From Marinobacter nauticus (GTDB lineage Bacteria; Pseudomonadota; Gammaproteobacteria; Pseudomonadales; Oleiphilaceae), in assembly GCF_003634635.1 (NCBI RefSeq), contig NZ_RBJB01000002.1, positions 868,001 through 932,000 on the forward strand: a stretch of 64,000 nt of DNA, in the 5' to 3' direction. The notes beneath the pieces are model-generated. The model was given only the letters and a program-made list of their open reading frames with translations. It was not told the DNA's origin and searched no databases. Made by a program: the position numbers and the translations under genes. Each line of letters begins with the position of its first letter. The first letter of the stretch is position 1. Shown one piece after another: positions 36,645 through 51,309 of this stretch.

Positions 36645-37454
36645 TCAGACCTCCCCTTCACGAAGTTTTTTCAGGAACGGGGCGAAGCCGCGCTCACCCA
36701 TCCAGTAATTCACGAGCTGCTCGACACCACGACTGGTCAGTGTGGCACCAGAGAGTGCGTCAATCTTGTGTTCCTTGTCCTTGGCATCGGCGCTGACTCC
36801 ACCTTTCACCAGACGGATCTGGGGTTCGGTCGGATCGTCACTGTAGAGTTCCTTGCCTACCCACTGCTGTTTCCAGCGCGGGTTATCAACTTCACCACCC
36901 AGGCCCGGCGTTTCCGCGTGGGCGTAGAAACCCAAACCTTCAATAGTGTTGAGGTCACCTTCAAGGGAAACGAAGCCGTACAGGGTAGACCACAGACCGT
37001 AGCCGTGAATCGGAAGCACCACACGAACCAGCTCGCCGTTCTCGCTCAGGGTGTAGACCTTGGCAACGTTCGGACGACGCTTGATGCCAGCTTTGTCTTC
37101 AGACGACGGGATGTTGGTCGACATCTCCGGATCGGAAGCAGCCTTGTACATGTCGTACTTCATGGGATCCTGAACACCCACAGCAGACGGCTCTACAAAA
37201 TCGCCCTTGTCCAGGTCGACCAGGCGGACATCGAAGCGTGCAAACGTCTCTTCAATGTCCTGCGCGGTTGAGCCTGGCTCAAGCATGCCGGCGGCAGAAA
37301 GGATGTTGGTTTTGATGTCCAGATTCTGGTTCTGGATCTGCGCGGGACGGAGCATGACCGCAGCCGTGGAAACCACAACCGAGAACACAATACTCAGTAC
37401 CAACGCCACCATCAGGGTTCTGGAGACGGTATCTTTTGCTTTAGCCACGAGCAA
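36645..37454 (-). CDS. nqrC: Na+-NQR subunit C (covalent FMN)
   Basis: A 269-residue subunit with one N-terminal transmembrane helix and a periplasmic FMN-binding domain. [17 protein letters not shown] carries the SGAT threonine to which ApbE attaches FMN, and [22 protein letters not shown] is the typical preceding segment. The start overlaps the end of nqrB by 14 bases. Confidence 0.97.
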   Translation of the reverse strand: MLVAKAKDTVSRTLMVALVLSIVFSVVVSTAAVMLRPAQIQNQNLDIKTNILSAAGMLEPGSTAQDIEETFARFDVRLVDLDKGDFVEPSAVGVQDPMKYDMYKAASDPEMSTNIPSSEDKAGIKRRPNVAKVYTLSENGELVRVVLPIHGYGLWSTLYGFVSLEGDLNTIEGLGFYAHAETPGLGGEVDNPRWKQQWVGKELYSDDPTEPQIRLVKGGVSADAKDKEHKIDALSGATLTSRGVEQLVNYWMGERGFAPFLKKLREGEV

Positions 37455-38649
37455 GCCTCCGTTTGATGTTGGCCTGAACCACGTAGTGGTCCATCAGCGG
37501 CGCAAACAGGTTAGCGAACAGGATCGCCAGCATGATGCCTTCAGGGAAGGCCGGGTTGATCACACGGATCAGCACCGTCATCACGCCCACCAGGATGCCG
37601 AAGCACCAGCGACCGGTGTTGGTCATGGCGGCAGATACCGGATCCGTTGCCATGAACATCATACCGAAGGCAAAGCCGCCCATAACCAGGTGCCAGTGTG
37701 CCGGTACGCCGAACATCGGATTGGTTTCTGAACCGATAAGATTCAGCAGCAGCGACATACCGATCATGCCGATCAGCACACCACCGACAATCCGGTAGGA
37801 GGCGATCTTCATGGCCAGCAGGATCAGACCACCAATCAGAATGGCGATAGTGGAAGTTTCACCCATGGAGCCCTGAATGGTGCCCACAAAAGCGTTCATC
37901 CAGCCAATCTGGGCTTCCAGTGCTTCGAGGCCACCAGAGGCAGCCCAGCTCAGGGCCGTAGCGCCACTGAAGCCGTCTACCGCCGTCCAGACGGTATCGC
38001 CAGAGATCTGTGCCGGATAAGCGAAGTACAGGAAAGCACGGCCGGTCAGTGCCGGGTTCAGGAAGTTCTTGCCGGTACCGCCGAACACTTCCTTACCGAT
38101 AACCACACCGAAGGTGATACCCAGCGCCACCTGCCAGAGCGGGATGGTCGGCGGGCAGATCAGCGCGAACAGAACGGAAGTGACGAAGAAACCTTCGTTC
38201 ACCTCGTGCTTGCGCACGGTCGCGAACAGGACTTCCCAGAAGCCACCTACAATAAAGGTAACCGCGTAAATGGGCACGAAATAAGCCATGCCATACACGA
38301 AGTTATCCCACAAGCCAGCGCCGGCTCCGGTTACCGCCAGTGCGGTAATGAATGCCTCACGCAGTCCACCGTCGGCAATCATCGCATCCGGGTTGGAAGC
38401 CAGGAAGTTGTTGGCCTGGAAGCCAATGTTCCACATGCCGAAGAACATGGCCGGGAACGTACACAGCCACACCGTGATCATGATGCGCTTGAGGTCTATG
38501 CCGTCACGCACATGAGCGGTGGTTTTGGTCACGCTCGCAGGCGAATAGAAAATGGTATCAACGGCTTCGTACAGTGCGTACCAGCGCTCGTACTTGCCGC
38601 CTTTTTCAAAGTGGTGCTCGATTCCATCGAGAAACTGTCGGATTGCCAT
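37441..38649 (-). CDS. nqrB: Na+-NQR subunit B (covalent FMN, riboflavin, sodium path)
   Basis: A 402-residue membrane subunit with about ten helices, the main sodium-translocating and quinone-interacting part. [16 protein letters not shown] carries the SGAT threonine for covalent FMN. The N-terminal region ([27 protein letters not shown]) is the usual amphipathic start. It lies four bases after nqrA. Confidence 0.97.
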   Translation of the reverse strand: MAIRQFLDGIEHHFEKGGKYERWYALYEAVDTIFYSPASVTKTTAHVRDGIDLKRIMITVWLCTFPAMFFGMWNIGFQANNFLASNPDAMIADGGLREAFITALAVTGAGAGLWDNFVYGMAYFVPIYAVTFIVGGFWEVLFATVRKHEVNEGFFVTSVLFALICPPTIPLWQVALGITFGVVIGKEVFGGTGKNFLNPALTGRAFLYFAYPAQISGDTVWTAVDGFSGATALSWAASGGLEALEAQIGWMNAFVGTIQGSMGETSTIAILIGGLILLAMKIASYRIVGGVLIGMIGMSLLLNLIGSETNPMFGVPAHWHLVMGGFAFGMMFMATDPVSAAMTNTGRWCFGILVGVMTVLIRVINPAFPEGIMLAILFANLFAPLMDHYVVQANIKRRLARG

Positions 38650-38653
38650 CGTA

Positions 38654-40220
<1,567 letters not shown>

Positions 40221-40256
40221 CCGGTAACAAAAATGGTTTTGTACGGCCAAAGTAAC

Positions 40257-40286
40257 AAAAAACCCCGGCAGCTGGCGCTACCGGGG
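40257..40286 (-). terminator. Rho-independent terminator of gap
   Basis: Read on the minus strand, CCCCGG (40286-40281) and CCGGGG (40268-40263) pair and are followed by six T's (40262-40257). It lies 38 bases after the gap stop codon. Confidence 0.88.
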
Positions 40287-40323
40287 CTTTCTGCCAATCA
40301 ACTGCCGAGACCGGCCTACGACT

Positions 40324-41793
40324 TTAGTCGCGAGCGCGCTTCGGGAAGATCGGATAGGTTACGCCGGCCATCTGGTTCACACAACGCACAACCTGGGCGC
40401 TGTAGCCGAATTCGTTGTCGTACCACACGTACAGGATCAAACGCTTGCCATTGGCGATGGTAGCCTGGGCATCGACGATACCGGCATGACGGGAGCCCAC
40501 GAAATCGGTGGAAACCACTTCCGGAGAGTTCACGAAGTCGATCTGTTTCTGCAGCTCGGAGTGAAGCGCCATATCACGCAGATATTCGTTTACCTGCTCG
40601 GCATCCACATCGCTTTTCAGGTTCAGATTCAGGATCGCCATGGACACGTTCGGTGTCGGCACCCGGATAGCATTACCGCTCAGCTTGCCTTTCAGCTCCG
40701 GCAGTGCTTTGGCAACGGCTTTGGCCGCGCCGGTTTCGGTAATAACCATGTTCAACGGGGCGCTGCGGCCACGACGACTGCCCTTGTGGTAGTTGTCGAT
40801 CAGGTTCTGGTCGTTGGTGTAGGAGTGAACGGTTTCAACGTGGCCATCCTCAATACCGTACTCGTCATTGATGGCCTTCAGTACCGGAGTGATGGCGTTG
40901 GTGGTACAGGAAGCAGCAGACAGGATCTTGTCTTCGTCGGTGATCCAGTCGTTGTTGATGCCATAAACGATGTTCTTGATGTCGCCCTTGCCCGGCGCAG
41001 TCAGAATCACTCGACTGACACCCTTGGACTTCAGATGCAGGCCAAGGCCCGCTTCATCCCGCCACTTACCGGTGTTGTCGACCACGATGGCGTTGTTGAT
41101 GCCGTACTCGGTGTAGTCCACCTTGTCCGGGTCATCAGAATAGATCACCTTGATAAAGTTGCCGTTGGCGATCAGCGCAGAGTTCTCGGCATCAACCGTG
41201 ATGGTGCCATCGAAAGGACCATGCACGGAGTCACGACGCAGCAGGCTGGCACGCTTTTCCAGATCGTTGTCAGCACCACCCTGGCGAACAACGATCGCAC
41301 GCAGGCGCAGGTTGTTGCCGCCACCGGCCTTTTCAACCAGGATCCGCGCCAGCAGTCGGCCGATCCGGCCAAAGCCGTAAAGCACCACATCCTTCGTTTC
41401 TTCCTTGGCATCCTTGGCCGCCTCTTCGGCGTACTTGCCAACCACCGGGCCGATTTCCTTTTTCAGGAACTCGGTGAGGTCACCGCCCTCTGCCTTGAAT
41501 TTGACGGCCAGCTTGCCAATATCCACGTGAGCGCGGCCAAGCTCCAGCTTGTCCATCGCCTCGAGAATGGGCAGCGTGTCGTGAACAGACAGCTCGCTGT
41601 CCTCAACCTGACGCACAAAACGATGGGCGCGGATGATATCGATAACAGACTGGTTGATGATCGCACGGCCGTATACGGACGTAACAACGTTGTTTTTACG
41701 GTACAGGCGGCCGATCAACGGGATCATCGCTTCTGCGGTAGACTCCCGGTCAGTCCAGTTGGACAGGTGCTGGTTGATCTGTTCGTGACTCAC
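40324..41793 (-). CDS. gap: Glyceraldehyde-3-phosphate dehydrogenase, long form
   Basis: NAD(P)-dependent enzyme of glycolysis or gluconeogenesis. The 489-residue product has an N-terminal helical extension of ~125 residues (starting VSHEQINQHLSNWTDRE) before the Rossmann start VVLYGFGRIGRLLARIL. The catalytic SAASCTTNAITPVLKAIND follows with the nucleophilic Cys, and later TGAAKAVAKALPELKGKLSGNAIRVP appears in two conserved blocks, ending WYDNEFGYSAQVVR. Ordinary GAPDH is ~335 residues; a ~480-residue form is known in Pseudomonas and marine relatives. Start GTG 41793, with GAGG eight bases upstream, is preferred to the far longer open frame. It is divergent from mfd. Confidence 0.93.
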   Translation of the reverse strand: MSHEQINQHLSNWTDRESTAEAMIPLIGRLYRKNNVVTSVYGRAIINQSVIDIIRAHRFVRQVEDSELSVHDTLPILEAMDKLELGRAHVDIGKLAVKFKAEGGDLTEFLKKEIGPVVGKYAEEAAKDAKEETKDVVLYGFGRIGRLLARILVEKAGGGNNLRLRAIVVRQGGADNDLEKRASLLRRDSVHGPFDGTITVDAENSALIANGNFIKVIYSDDPDKVDYTEYGINNAIVVDNTGKWRDEAGLGLHLKSKGVSRVILTAPGKGDIKNIVYGINNDWITDEDKILSAASCTTNAITPVLKAINDEYGIEDGHVETVHSYTNDQNLIDNYHKGSRRGRSAPLNMVITETGAAKAVAKALPELKGKLSGNAIRVPTPNVSMAILNLNLKSDVDAEQVNEYLRDMALHSELQKQIDFVNSPEVVSTDFVGSRHAGIVDAQATIANGKRLILYVWYDNEFGYSAQVVRCVNQMAGVTYPIFPKRARD

Positions 41794-41964
41794 GGTTGGA
41801 ACCTCGTATAGCACTGGAAATAATTTGGGGCGCACATTATCCAACTTAAAAGGCGATACGGCAAATAGCCGTTTGTCTGCCCCGACCATGACACTGTCAC
41901 AACCGGGCGATAGAATAGCGCCGCCCCGGCAAATGATGCATTTATTCAGGAGAACGCTTGCCCC

Positions 41965-44900
41965 ATGACCAAAGGCCAGGCCCACGCCCCGCTTATCGCC
42001 CCCGCTGCCCCTGAAAAGGCTGCCGACCACAGAAAATGGGGGCAACTGAATGGCTGTGCCGACGCCCTGGCCATCTGCGAGAGCGCCCGCGCCCACAAGG
42101 GTCTCACGCTGGTCATAACCCAAAGCACCAGCGAAGCCATCCAGCTGGAGCAATCCATCCGGTTTTTCCTGGGGCTGCCCACGGATGAAGACGGCGCTAC
42201 CGTTTCCTCCGATGGCATTGAGCTTTTGTCGCTCCCCGACTGGGAAACACTGCCCTACGATCTGTTTTCGCCACACCAGGACATTACCTCGAGGCGGATT
42301 CGCTCCCTGCACCGGTTACCCGGCACACGCCACGGCATTCTGGTAGTTCCGGCGCGCACGCTGATGCACCGGCTTGCCCCCCCGAGCTATCTGCAGGGCA
42401 ATACCCTGCTGCTGGAAGTGGGCCAGACCCTGGATATCGACAGCTGGCGAATGCAACTCGAGGCAGCCGGTTATCATCATACTGACAACGTGTATGAACA
42501 TGGCGAGTATGCGGTACGGGGGGCCATCCTCGACATTTACCCCATGGGCTCTAACCTGCCCTACCGCATTGATCTTTTCGATGACGAAATCGAAACCCTC
42601 CGGACCTTTGACCCGGAAACCCAGAGATCCATCGATAAAACCGAACGCATCGAACTTCTGCCAGCCAACGAATTTCCCTGGCACAAGGAAGCCCGCTCAG
42701 GCTTTCGCAATCGCTGGTTTGAATATTTCCCCAATGCCGACAAAGACGCGCCCGTTTACCAGGATGTTACCCACGGCATCACACCGCCTGGCATTGAGTA
42801 CTATCTTCCACTGTTTTTCGATGAAACCGCCACGCTGTTTGATTATCTGCCGGGCAGCACCCTGGTATTCACCGCCAACGGTCTCAATGATGCCGTCAAT
42901 GCCTTTGATGCGGAAACCCGGGCCCGTTACGAAGACCGCCGCCACGATCGACTGCGCCCTATTCTGCCCCCCACCGAGCTATTTCTGCAGCCGGATGAAG
43001 TGTTCGGGCAACTCAAACACTACCCGCGCATTACCTGCAGCAGTCAGCCCGAAGACGGCGCGGGTGCCAGCAACTGCGGTACCGAATCTCTCCCGGATGT
43101 CGCCATGGACGGGCGCGCCGCTGATCCGGCAGGGCGCCTCAAACGGTTCATCCAGGAGTTCCACGGGCGCATCCTGATCTGTGCTGAATCGTCCGGGCGC
43201 CGGGAGGCGCTGATCGACAACCTGGCCGATCACAAGCTCAAGCTGGCAACCGTGCAGAGCTGGTCGGAATTCCTCGAAAACGAGAACACCACTCTGGCCA
43301 TCACCATTGCCCCACTGGAACAGGGCATGGTGTTGCCCGGCCAGAATCTGGCACTGATTACCGAAACGGCGTTGTTTGGCGAGCGGGTGCTGCAGCGTCG
43401 CCGGCGCCAGAAACCAACCGAAACCGACGATGCCGGCTACCGGGACCTGTCTGAACTGAGAATTGGCGCACCGGTCGTGCATATCGACCATGGCGTGGGC
43501 CGCTACAAGGGGCTGGAGACACTCACCGCCGGCGGCCAATCCGACGAATTTCTGACCCTGGAATACGCCGGCGGCTCCAAACTCTATGTACCGGTGTCCA
43601 GCCTGCACCTGATTTCCCGTTACGCCGGCACCGATGAGGAACACGCACCGCTCCACAAGCTCGGAACGGAGCGCTGGAGCAACGCCAAGCAAAAAGCGCT
43701 GGAAAAGATCCGCGACACCGCCGCAGAACTGCTGGATGTTTACGCCCGCCGGGAAGCCCGGAAAGGCTTCCAGTTTGAAGACCCGAAAGAGGCCTATCGG
43801 GCCTTTGCTGCCGGATTCCCTTTCGAGGAGACGCCGGACCAACAGGTGGCCATCGAATCGGTGTTCGAGGATATGACCAGCGAACGCCCGATGGACCGAC
43901 TGGTATGCGGCGATGTCGGCTTCGGTAAAACCGAAGTCGCCATGCGCGCGGCTTTTCTGGCCACCTGGTCTGGCAAACAGGTGGCCGTGCTGGTACCCAC
44001 TACTCTTCTGGCCCAGCAACATTACGAGTCGTTCCGTGACCGGTTCTCGGATACGCCGGTAACTGTAGAGCTTCTGAGTCGCTTCCGCAGCGGCAGCCAG
44101 ACCAGCAAGGCCATCACTGCCATAGAGGAAGGCAAGGCAGATATCGTCATTGGCACCCATAAGCTTCTGCAAGGCGATATCAACTTCAAGAATCTGGGTC
44201 TGGTGATTATCGACGAAGAACACCGGTTTGGCGTTCAGCAGAAGGAAAAACTGAAATCCCTGCGGGCCGAGGTGGATATGCTGACCCTCACCGCCACACC
44301 GATTCCCAGAACCCTGAACATGGCCATGGGCCATCTGCGCGACCTTTCCATTATCGCCACCCCACCAGCCCGCCGGCTGTCGGTGAAAACGTTTGTGCGC
44401 CAGCGCGACGAGGCCATGGTGAAAGAAGCTATTCTGCGGGAAATTCTGCGGGGCGGTCAGGTCTATTTCCTGCACAACGATGTCGCCACCATCGAGAAAA
44501 CCGCGGAAGATCTGCGCAAGCTGATTCCCGAGGCGCGGGTGGGTGTGGCGCATGGTCAGATGCGCGAGCGCCAGCTGGAACAGATCATGTCGGATTTCTA
44601 CCACAAGCGTTTCAACGTACTGGTGTGCACCACTATTGTGGAAACCGGCATCGACATCCCCAGCGCCAACACCATTATTATTGAACGGGCAGACAAATTT
44701 GGCCTGGCGCAGCTGCACCAGCTTCGGGGTCGCGTGGGCAGGTCTCATCACCAGGCGTACGCCTATCTGCTGACACCACCGCCAAAGGCCATTTCCGCCG
44801 ATGCCAGGAAGCGGCTGGATGCGATTTCCGAATCCCAGGACCTGGGCGCCGGCTTCATGCTGGCCACCCACGATCTGGAAATCCGGGGCGCTGGCGAGCT

Positions 44901-45482
44901 GCTGGGTGAAGAACAGAGCGGTCAGATCGAAAGCATCGGCTTTACCCTCTACATGCAGCTGCTGGACGAAGCCGTAAAAGCGATTCGCGACGGCCGCACG
45001 CCCAACGCCGAATTGCCTCTCAGCCACGGCACCGAGATGAACCTGCGCATTCCGGCCCTGATTCCGGACGACTACCTGCCAGATGTCCACAACCGCCTGA
45101 TGCTGTACAAGCGCATTGCCAGCGTGAAGGATCGTGAGGCATTAAAAGAACTTCAGGTTGAGATGATTGACCGCTTCGGATTATTACCAGCCCCGGCCAA
45201 GAACCTCATGCGCCAGGCACAGCTACGTTTGCAGGCAGAGACTCTGGGCATCGTGAAAGTGGATGCCGGTAAGGAATGGGTGCGGCTTGAGTTCGGGGCA
45301 ACGACACCGGTCGACCCTCTCGAACTGGTTAAAAAAGTGCAATCCGCTCCGGATCGATACCGGCTCGAAGGCGCCAACAGCTTTCGCTTCCGGCTGAATG
45401 ATGACTCAACCGATGGTAAACTCGACGCCATCGCAGCGATGCTCGAAGAACTGGCGCCCGACAAGGCCCCGGCAAAGGCATC

Positions 45483-45486
<4 letters not shown>
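41965..45486 (+). CDS. mfd: Transcription-repair coupling factor
   Basis: Translocase that removes stalled RNA polymerase and recruits UvrA. The 1173-residue product has the UvrB-homology N-terminal module, the RNA polymerase interaction domain (VVHIDHGVGRYKGLETL), the RecG-like helicase with Walker A CGDVGFGKTEVAMRAAF, DEEH box IIDEEHRFGVQQKEKLK, TATPIPRTLNMAM, VETGIDIPSANTIIIERAD and QLRGRVGRS, and a C-terminal TRCF domain. Length is normal (~1150). The stop overlaps the start of csiV (GTGA). Confidence 0.98.
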
Positions 45487-48317
<2,831 letters not shown>

Positions 48318-48340
48318 CCTGTCCCTCTGAATTATGCGGG

Positions 48341-48841
48341 TTAATAGATACTGACCGGGGTCCCCGCTGGAACCCGGTCAAAAAGCTCAACAATATCGGT
48401 ATTGCGCATCCGGATGCAGCCATGGGATCTGGCAACCCCCATAGGTTCACTGTCCGGCGTGCCGTGGATATAGATAAAACGACGAAAGGTGTCTACCCCC
48501 GGCCCACGGTTTCGCCCCCATTCACAGCCACAAAGCCAGAGTATACGGGTAAGAATCCAGTCGCGCCCCGGATTCGCTGATGCCAGACTCTGGCTGTAGA
48601 TCTCGCCAGTGGGACGGCGCCCGCGATACACCGTATTTAATGGCTGCCCTGCCCCGATTCGGGCGCGGACATAATGCTTGCCAACAGGGGTACAGCCACT
48701 GCCGTCGGCCTGGCCGGGGCCATTCAGGCCAGTGGATACCGGGTAGCGGGCAATGATATCACCCGATTGAGTAGCCAGTGTCAGGAACTGATTGGCGATA
48801 TCAATGGACAGGGTAACCCCGGGGGGCTTGTTATCGGGCAT
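48341..48841 (-). CDS. L,D-transpeptidase (YkuD domain) without signal peptide
   Basis: A 166-residue YkuD-domain protein. The catalytic segment IYIHGTPDSEPMGVARSHGCIRMRN has the His and the nucleophilic Cys of HGxx..SHGCIRM. The N terminus (MPDNKPPGVTLSIDIANQF) starts straight into the domain with no hydrophobic signal, although characterised L,D-transpeptidases act in the periplasm on peptidoglycan. Either the protein is exported by another route, acts in the cytoplasm on precursors, or the true start is elsewhere. No upstream in-frame signal peptide was seen. It lies 23 bases upstream of the MscS-family gene. Confidence 0.9.
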   Translation of the reverse strand: MPDNKPPGVTLSIDIANQFLTLATQSGDIIARYPVSTGLNGPGQADGSGCTPVGKHYVRARIGAGQPLNTVYRGRRPTGEIYSQSLASANPGRDWILTRILWLCGCEWGRNRGPGVDTFRRFIYIHGTPDSEPMGVARSHGCIRMRNTDIVELFDRVPAGTPVSIY

Positions 48842-48899
48842 TGGTAGCGACTTCCCTCCGGCTGCGAACCAGAGGGAAGACTACCCGAGGCGGGGGAGT

Positions 48900-49577
48900 T
48901 CAGGCAACCGAAACGCCTGAAGCGGTAGGCGGCACCAGCATTTTGTCTGGCGCCTTCATGCCTGCGGCCAGGAACGGCACCAGGCGTGCGGCAATTTCCT
49001 GAACCGTGGTTTCAACGCCCAGCTTGTTTTCGAGAATATCAATCAGGGCATCACTGCTGGACATGGTGAAGGCCGTCGCTCCCAGCATGAACTGGATGCG
49101 CCAATAGCGATCAACCGAGGACAACTCAGGCGTGGCCTCTTTGAGCAAGCGCATGAAACGACCAAAGGGCTCACTGTATTCCTGTTCGAGAAATTTACGC
49201 AGGTGGCCCTGAGACTGGGTATAGGCAAGACCGAGCAGGCGCATGAAGATGGATATGCCTTTCTCATTACGCTGAGGCATGCGCACGGCACTTTCCGTAA
49301 GCGCCCACAGGGTTTGGTTCAGCGTGGGCGGCTGGCCATCACAACGCTCTTCGAGTTCATCAAAGGCGGTATCCAGGGTGGCCGAAAACGGCGTCAGGAA
49401 CCGGGCGAACACGGCGTGGATCAGGGCATTCTTAGACCCAAAGTGATAATTGACAGCGGCCAGATTTACCTTAGCCTTACTGGTAATCATACGAAGCGAT
49501 GTTTCCGAGAACCCACGCTCGGCAAACAGCTCTTCGGCAGCGTCAAGAATGCGGTCAACGGTATCAGACTGCGCCAT
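48900..49577 (-). CDS. psrA: TetR-family regulator PsrA
   Basis: A 225-residue TetR repressor/activator. The N terminus, MAQSDTVDRILDAAEELFAE, then RGFSETSLRMITSKAKVNLAAVNYHFGSKNALI, closely follows Pseudomonas PsrA, which senses long-chain fatty acids, activates rpoS and represses itself and beta-oxidation genes. The C-terminal domain (RIQFMLGATAFTMSSSDALIDI) fits the ligand-binding part. Two PsrA-type boxes sit on its promoter (see 49598-49624), strongly supporting identity and autoregulation. Confidence 0.92.
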   Translation of the reverse strand: MAQSDTVDRILDAAEELFAERGFSETSLRMITSKAKVNLAAVNYHFGSKNALIHAVFARFLTPFSATLDTAFDELEERCDGQPPTLNQTLWALTESAVRMPQRNEKGISIFMRLLGLAYTQSQGHLRKFLEQEYSEPFGRFMRLLKEATPELSSVDRYWRIQFMLGATAFTMSSSDALIDILENKLGVETTVQEIAARLVPFLAAGMKAPDKMLVPPTASGVSVA

Positions 49578-49597
49578 TTTGTTGTCAGAGCCTCTAG

Positions 49598-49624
49598 CAA
49601 ACGTCTGTTTGAAACATACGTTTG
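49598..49624. promoter_or_regulatory. Two overlapping PsrA operator boxes
   Basis: CAAACGTCTGTTTG (49598-49611) and GAAACATACGTTTG (49611-49624) both fit the published PsrA consensus G/CAAAC-N(2-4)-GTTTG/C and share one base. Together they cover the -10 and start region of the psrA promoter, as expected for autorepression. Confidence 0.88.
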
Positions 49625-49641
49625 AAGGTCTGTCATGTCAA
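49613..49641 (-). promoter_or_regulatory. psrA promoter
   Basis: The minus strand has a consensus TTGACA (49641-49636), a 17-base spacer and TATGTT (49618-49613), about 36 bases before the psrA ATG. The -35 falls over the last codons of the upstream same-strand gene. The -10 lies inside the second PsrA box. Confidence 0.85.
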
Positions 49642-50540
49642 GCTCGGTCTTCAGGAACCGCCGCCACTGCCTGCCAACCCCGGTCTATCGCGTCCTGATT
49701 GCCGTCGAAAAACGCTTGCTGGACTTTGCCATAGGCTTTCTCGGCTTCCAGCAGATAGATAAGATACAGCCGAACATGTTCCCGCCGGGTAAGATAACGC
49801 GGCAACACCCGTTGCTCAGACAGTCTGAGCAATTCACTGAAGCGGGTATGACGCAGTGTCGGGTTGTACTCTGCCATACGCGCACACTGCCATATCAGCC
49901 CGTCCTTTCCCTCCAGGTGGGCCGCATGTTTGCGGGCATCCCGAAGCATGCGCTGACGGCGAATGATCAAATCCATATAGGAGGGGCTGGACGTGTAAAT
50001 CCGACGGATAAACGGCACTCCCAGCAACAGAATAATCACGAAAGCGCCAAAACCGCCACCGGCTACCCAGGCCGGCACAAAACCGGTCAAACCACTGAGG
50101 AAAAACGTCGCAGCCAAAAGGGCACTGAAGATCCAGAGGTCCCGGCTACGCCGCGCAGCTGCCATCTGATAGTTATCCGGCCAGTCCGACATAGCCAGCA
50201 AGTTGAAGTCCATCAGCAGGACCCGGTCACACTGCCGTAGCATAAGACGCAGCTTGCGCTGCCGTGACTCCGCCAGCGCCTGCTCGATATCCGGGTTCTC
50301 CGACCCGGTCTCGGCAGTCCGATCCTGCGATTCCTGCGCCTCGGGCCGCTCGCTGCCGGATTCAGTATTCTGGCCCTGGTCATCATCAGCCTGCAGGGCA
50401 GCGGTTCTTTGCGCCGCATTGAGGGCGGATTCCGGTGTCGCCGGCACCGGATCAGCGGCCCGGCCGGGGCGAAGCACCGCTCCGGATGCGTTGGCCGGAT
50501 CTGTCTTGTCTACTGCTGTATTTTCCGCCATTGAGGTCAC
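49638..50540 (-). CDS. Hypothetical two-helix membrane protein with acidic N terminus
   Basis: I do not recognise a family. The ~300-residue product has a low-complexity acidic N-terminal region (about 1-95, rich in Ala, Glu, Gln, Asp), a charged helix (ESRQRKLRLMLRQCDRVLLMD), and two adjacent hydrophobic segments (LWIFSALLAATFFLSGLTGF; GGFGAFVIILLLGVPFI). A C-terminal domain rich in Arg and Tyr follows (LIIRRQRMLRDARKHAAHLEG; HVRLYLIYLLEAEKAYGKVQQAF). The start is GTG 50540 or ATG 50531; neither has a good Shine-Dalgarno. It is upstream of psrA on the same strand; psrA has its own promoter. Confidence 0.72.
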   Translation of the reverse strand: MTSMAENTAVDKTDPANASGAVLRPGRAADPVPATPESALNAAQRTAALQADDDQGQNTESGSERPEAQESQDRTAETGSENPDIEQALAESRQRKLRLMLRQCDRVLLMDFNLLAMSDWPDNYQMAAARRSRDLWIFSALLAATFFLSGLTGFVPAWVAGGGFGAFVIILLLGVPFIRRIYTSSPSYMDLIIRRQRMLRDARKHAAHLEGKDGLIWQCARMAEYNPTLRHTRFSELLRLSEQRVLPRYLTRREHVRLYLIYLLEAEKAYGKVQQAFFDGNQDAIDRGWQAVAAVPEDRA

Positions 50541-50688
50541 TGTTCTTCAGGTTCTTTATGCAAGTATCGACCTTTACGAATAATTCTTGAATGTCGGCTT
50601 TGCCGGCATACGCGGCTTGCTGGCTTCTTGGCAACACTGACAGGCACCGGTATGCTTGCGCCAATCAACGGGTTTCAGGAGATTATGT

Positions 50689-51306
50689 ATGTTTACCGGT
50701 ATCGTTCAGGGCATTGCACGGGTCGAAAACGTGATCGCGGCGCCGGGCCTGAGTACCTTTTTGATCGATTTCCCGGAAGATCGGGTTCAGGGCGTAACCA
50801 TCGGTGCCTCGGTTGCCATCAACGGCACCTGCCTGACGGTTACCCGCCAGGAAGGCCAACGGCTGTACTTCGACGCCATGCAGGAAACCCTGCGCCTGAC
50901 CACCCTCGGCGACCTGAAACCCGGCGACGAAATCAACTTCGAGCGCGCCGCCCGAATCGGCGATGAAATCGGCGGCCATCTGCTCAGTGGCCATATCCAC
51001 ACTACCGCAACCATCGTCGATATTCTGCGGCCGGAAAACAACGTGACCCTATGGTTCGAACTACCGGAAACCTGGGCGAAGTACATCTTCCCCAAAGGCT
51101 ACATTGCCATCAATGGCGCCAGCCTGACCATTGGCGAGGTGGAAGGTAACCGCTTCAACGTCCACCTTATCCCGGAGACCCTGCGTGCCACCACGTTCGG
51201 GAAGGCCACTAAGGGGCAAAAGGTCAACATCGAGATTGATAGTCAAACCCAGACCATCGTGGATACCCTCGCGCGCCTCGGCTACGATCGCCCGGCGACG
51301 GCCTGA
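50689..51306 (+). CDS. ribE: Riboflavin synthase, alpha subunit
   Basis: Dismutates two 6,7-dimethyl-8-ribityllumazines to riboflavin. The 205-residue product has two tandem lumazine-binding repeats, first MFTGIVQGIARVENV with VAINGTCLTVTR and a later FERAARIGDEIGGHLLSGHI, then YIAINGASLTIGEVEGNRFNVHLIPETLRATTFG. Start ATG 50689 follows AGGAG; the earlier in-frame start does not fit the conserved MFTG start. It stands apart from other riboflavin genes, and I see no FMN riboswitch ahead of it. Confidence 0.97.
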   Translation: MFTGIVQGIARVENVIAAPGLSTFLIDFPEDRVQGVTIGASVAINGTCLTVTRQEGQRLYFDAMQETLRLTTLGDLKPGDEINFERAARIGDEIGGHLLSGHIHTTATIVDILRPENNVTLWFELPETWAKYIFPKGYIAINGASLTIGEVEGNRFNVHLIPETLRATTFGKATKGQKVNIEIDSQTQTIVDTLARLGYDRPATA

Positions 51307-51309
51307 GAC

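Noticed and set aside
41794..42312. Upstream extension of the gap reading frame to 662 codons
   Set aside because: The region overlaps the start of mfd and its own intergenic region. The GTG at 41793 has a Shine-Dalgarno and gives the known long-GAPDH length.
42979..45090. 703-codon open frame on the minus strand
   Set aside because: It lies wholly antisense to mfd, whose motifs are unmistakable. Long antisense frames are common in GC-rich genes, and the translation is rich in Gln, His and Gly with no domain.
50541..50688. FMN riboswitch ahead of riboflavin synthase
   Set aside because: The 148-base upstream region lacks the conserved RFN-element blocks; FMN riboswitches usually precede ribB in this group.
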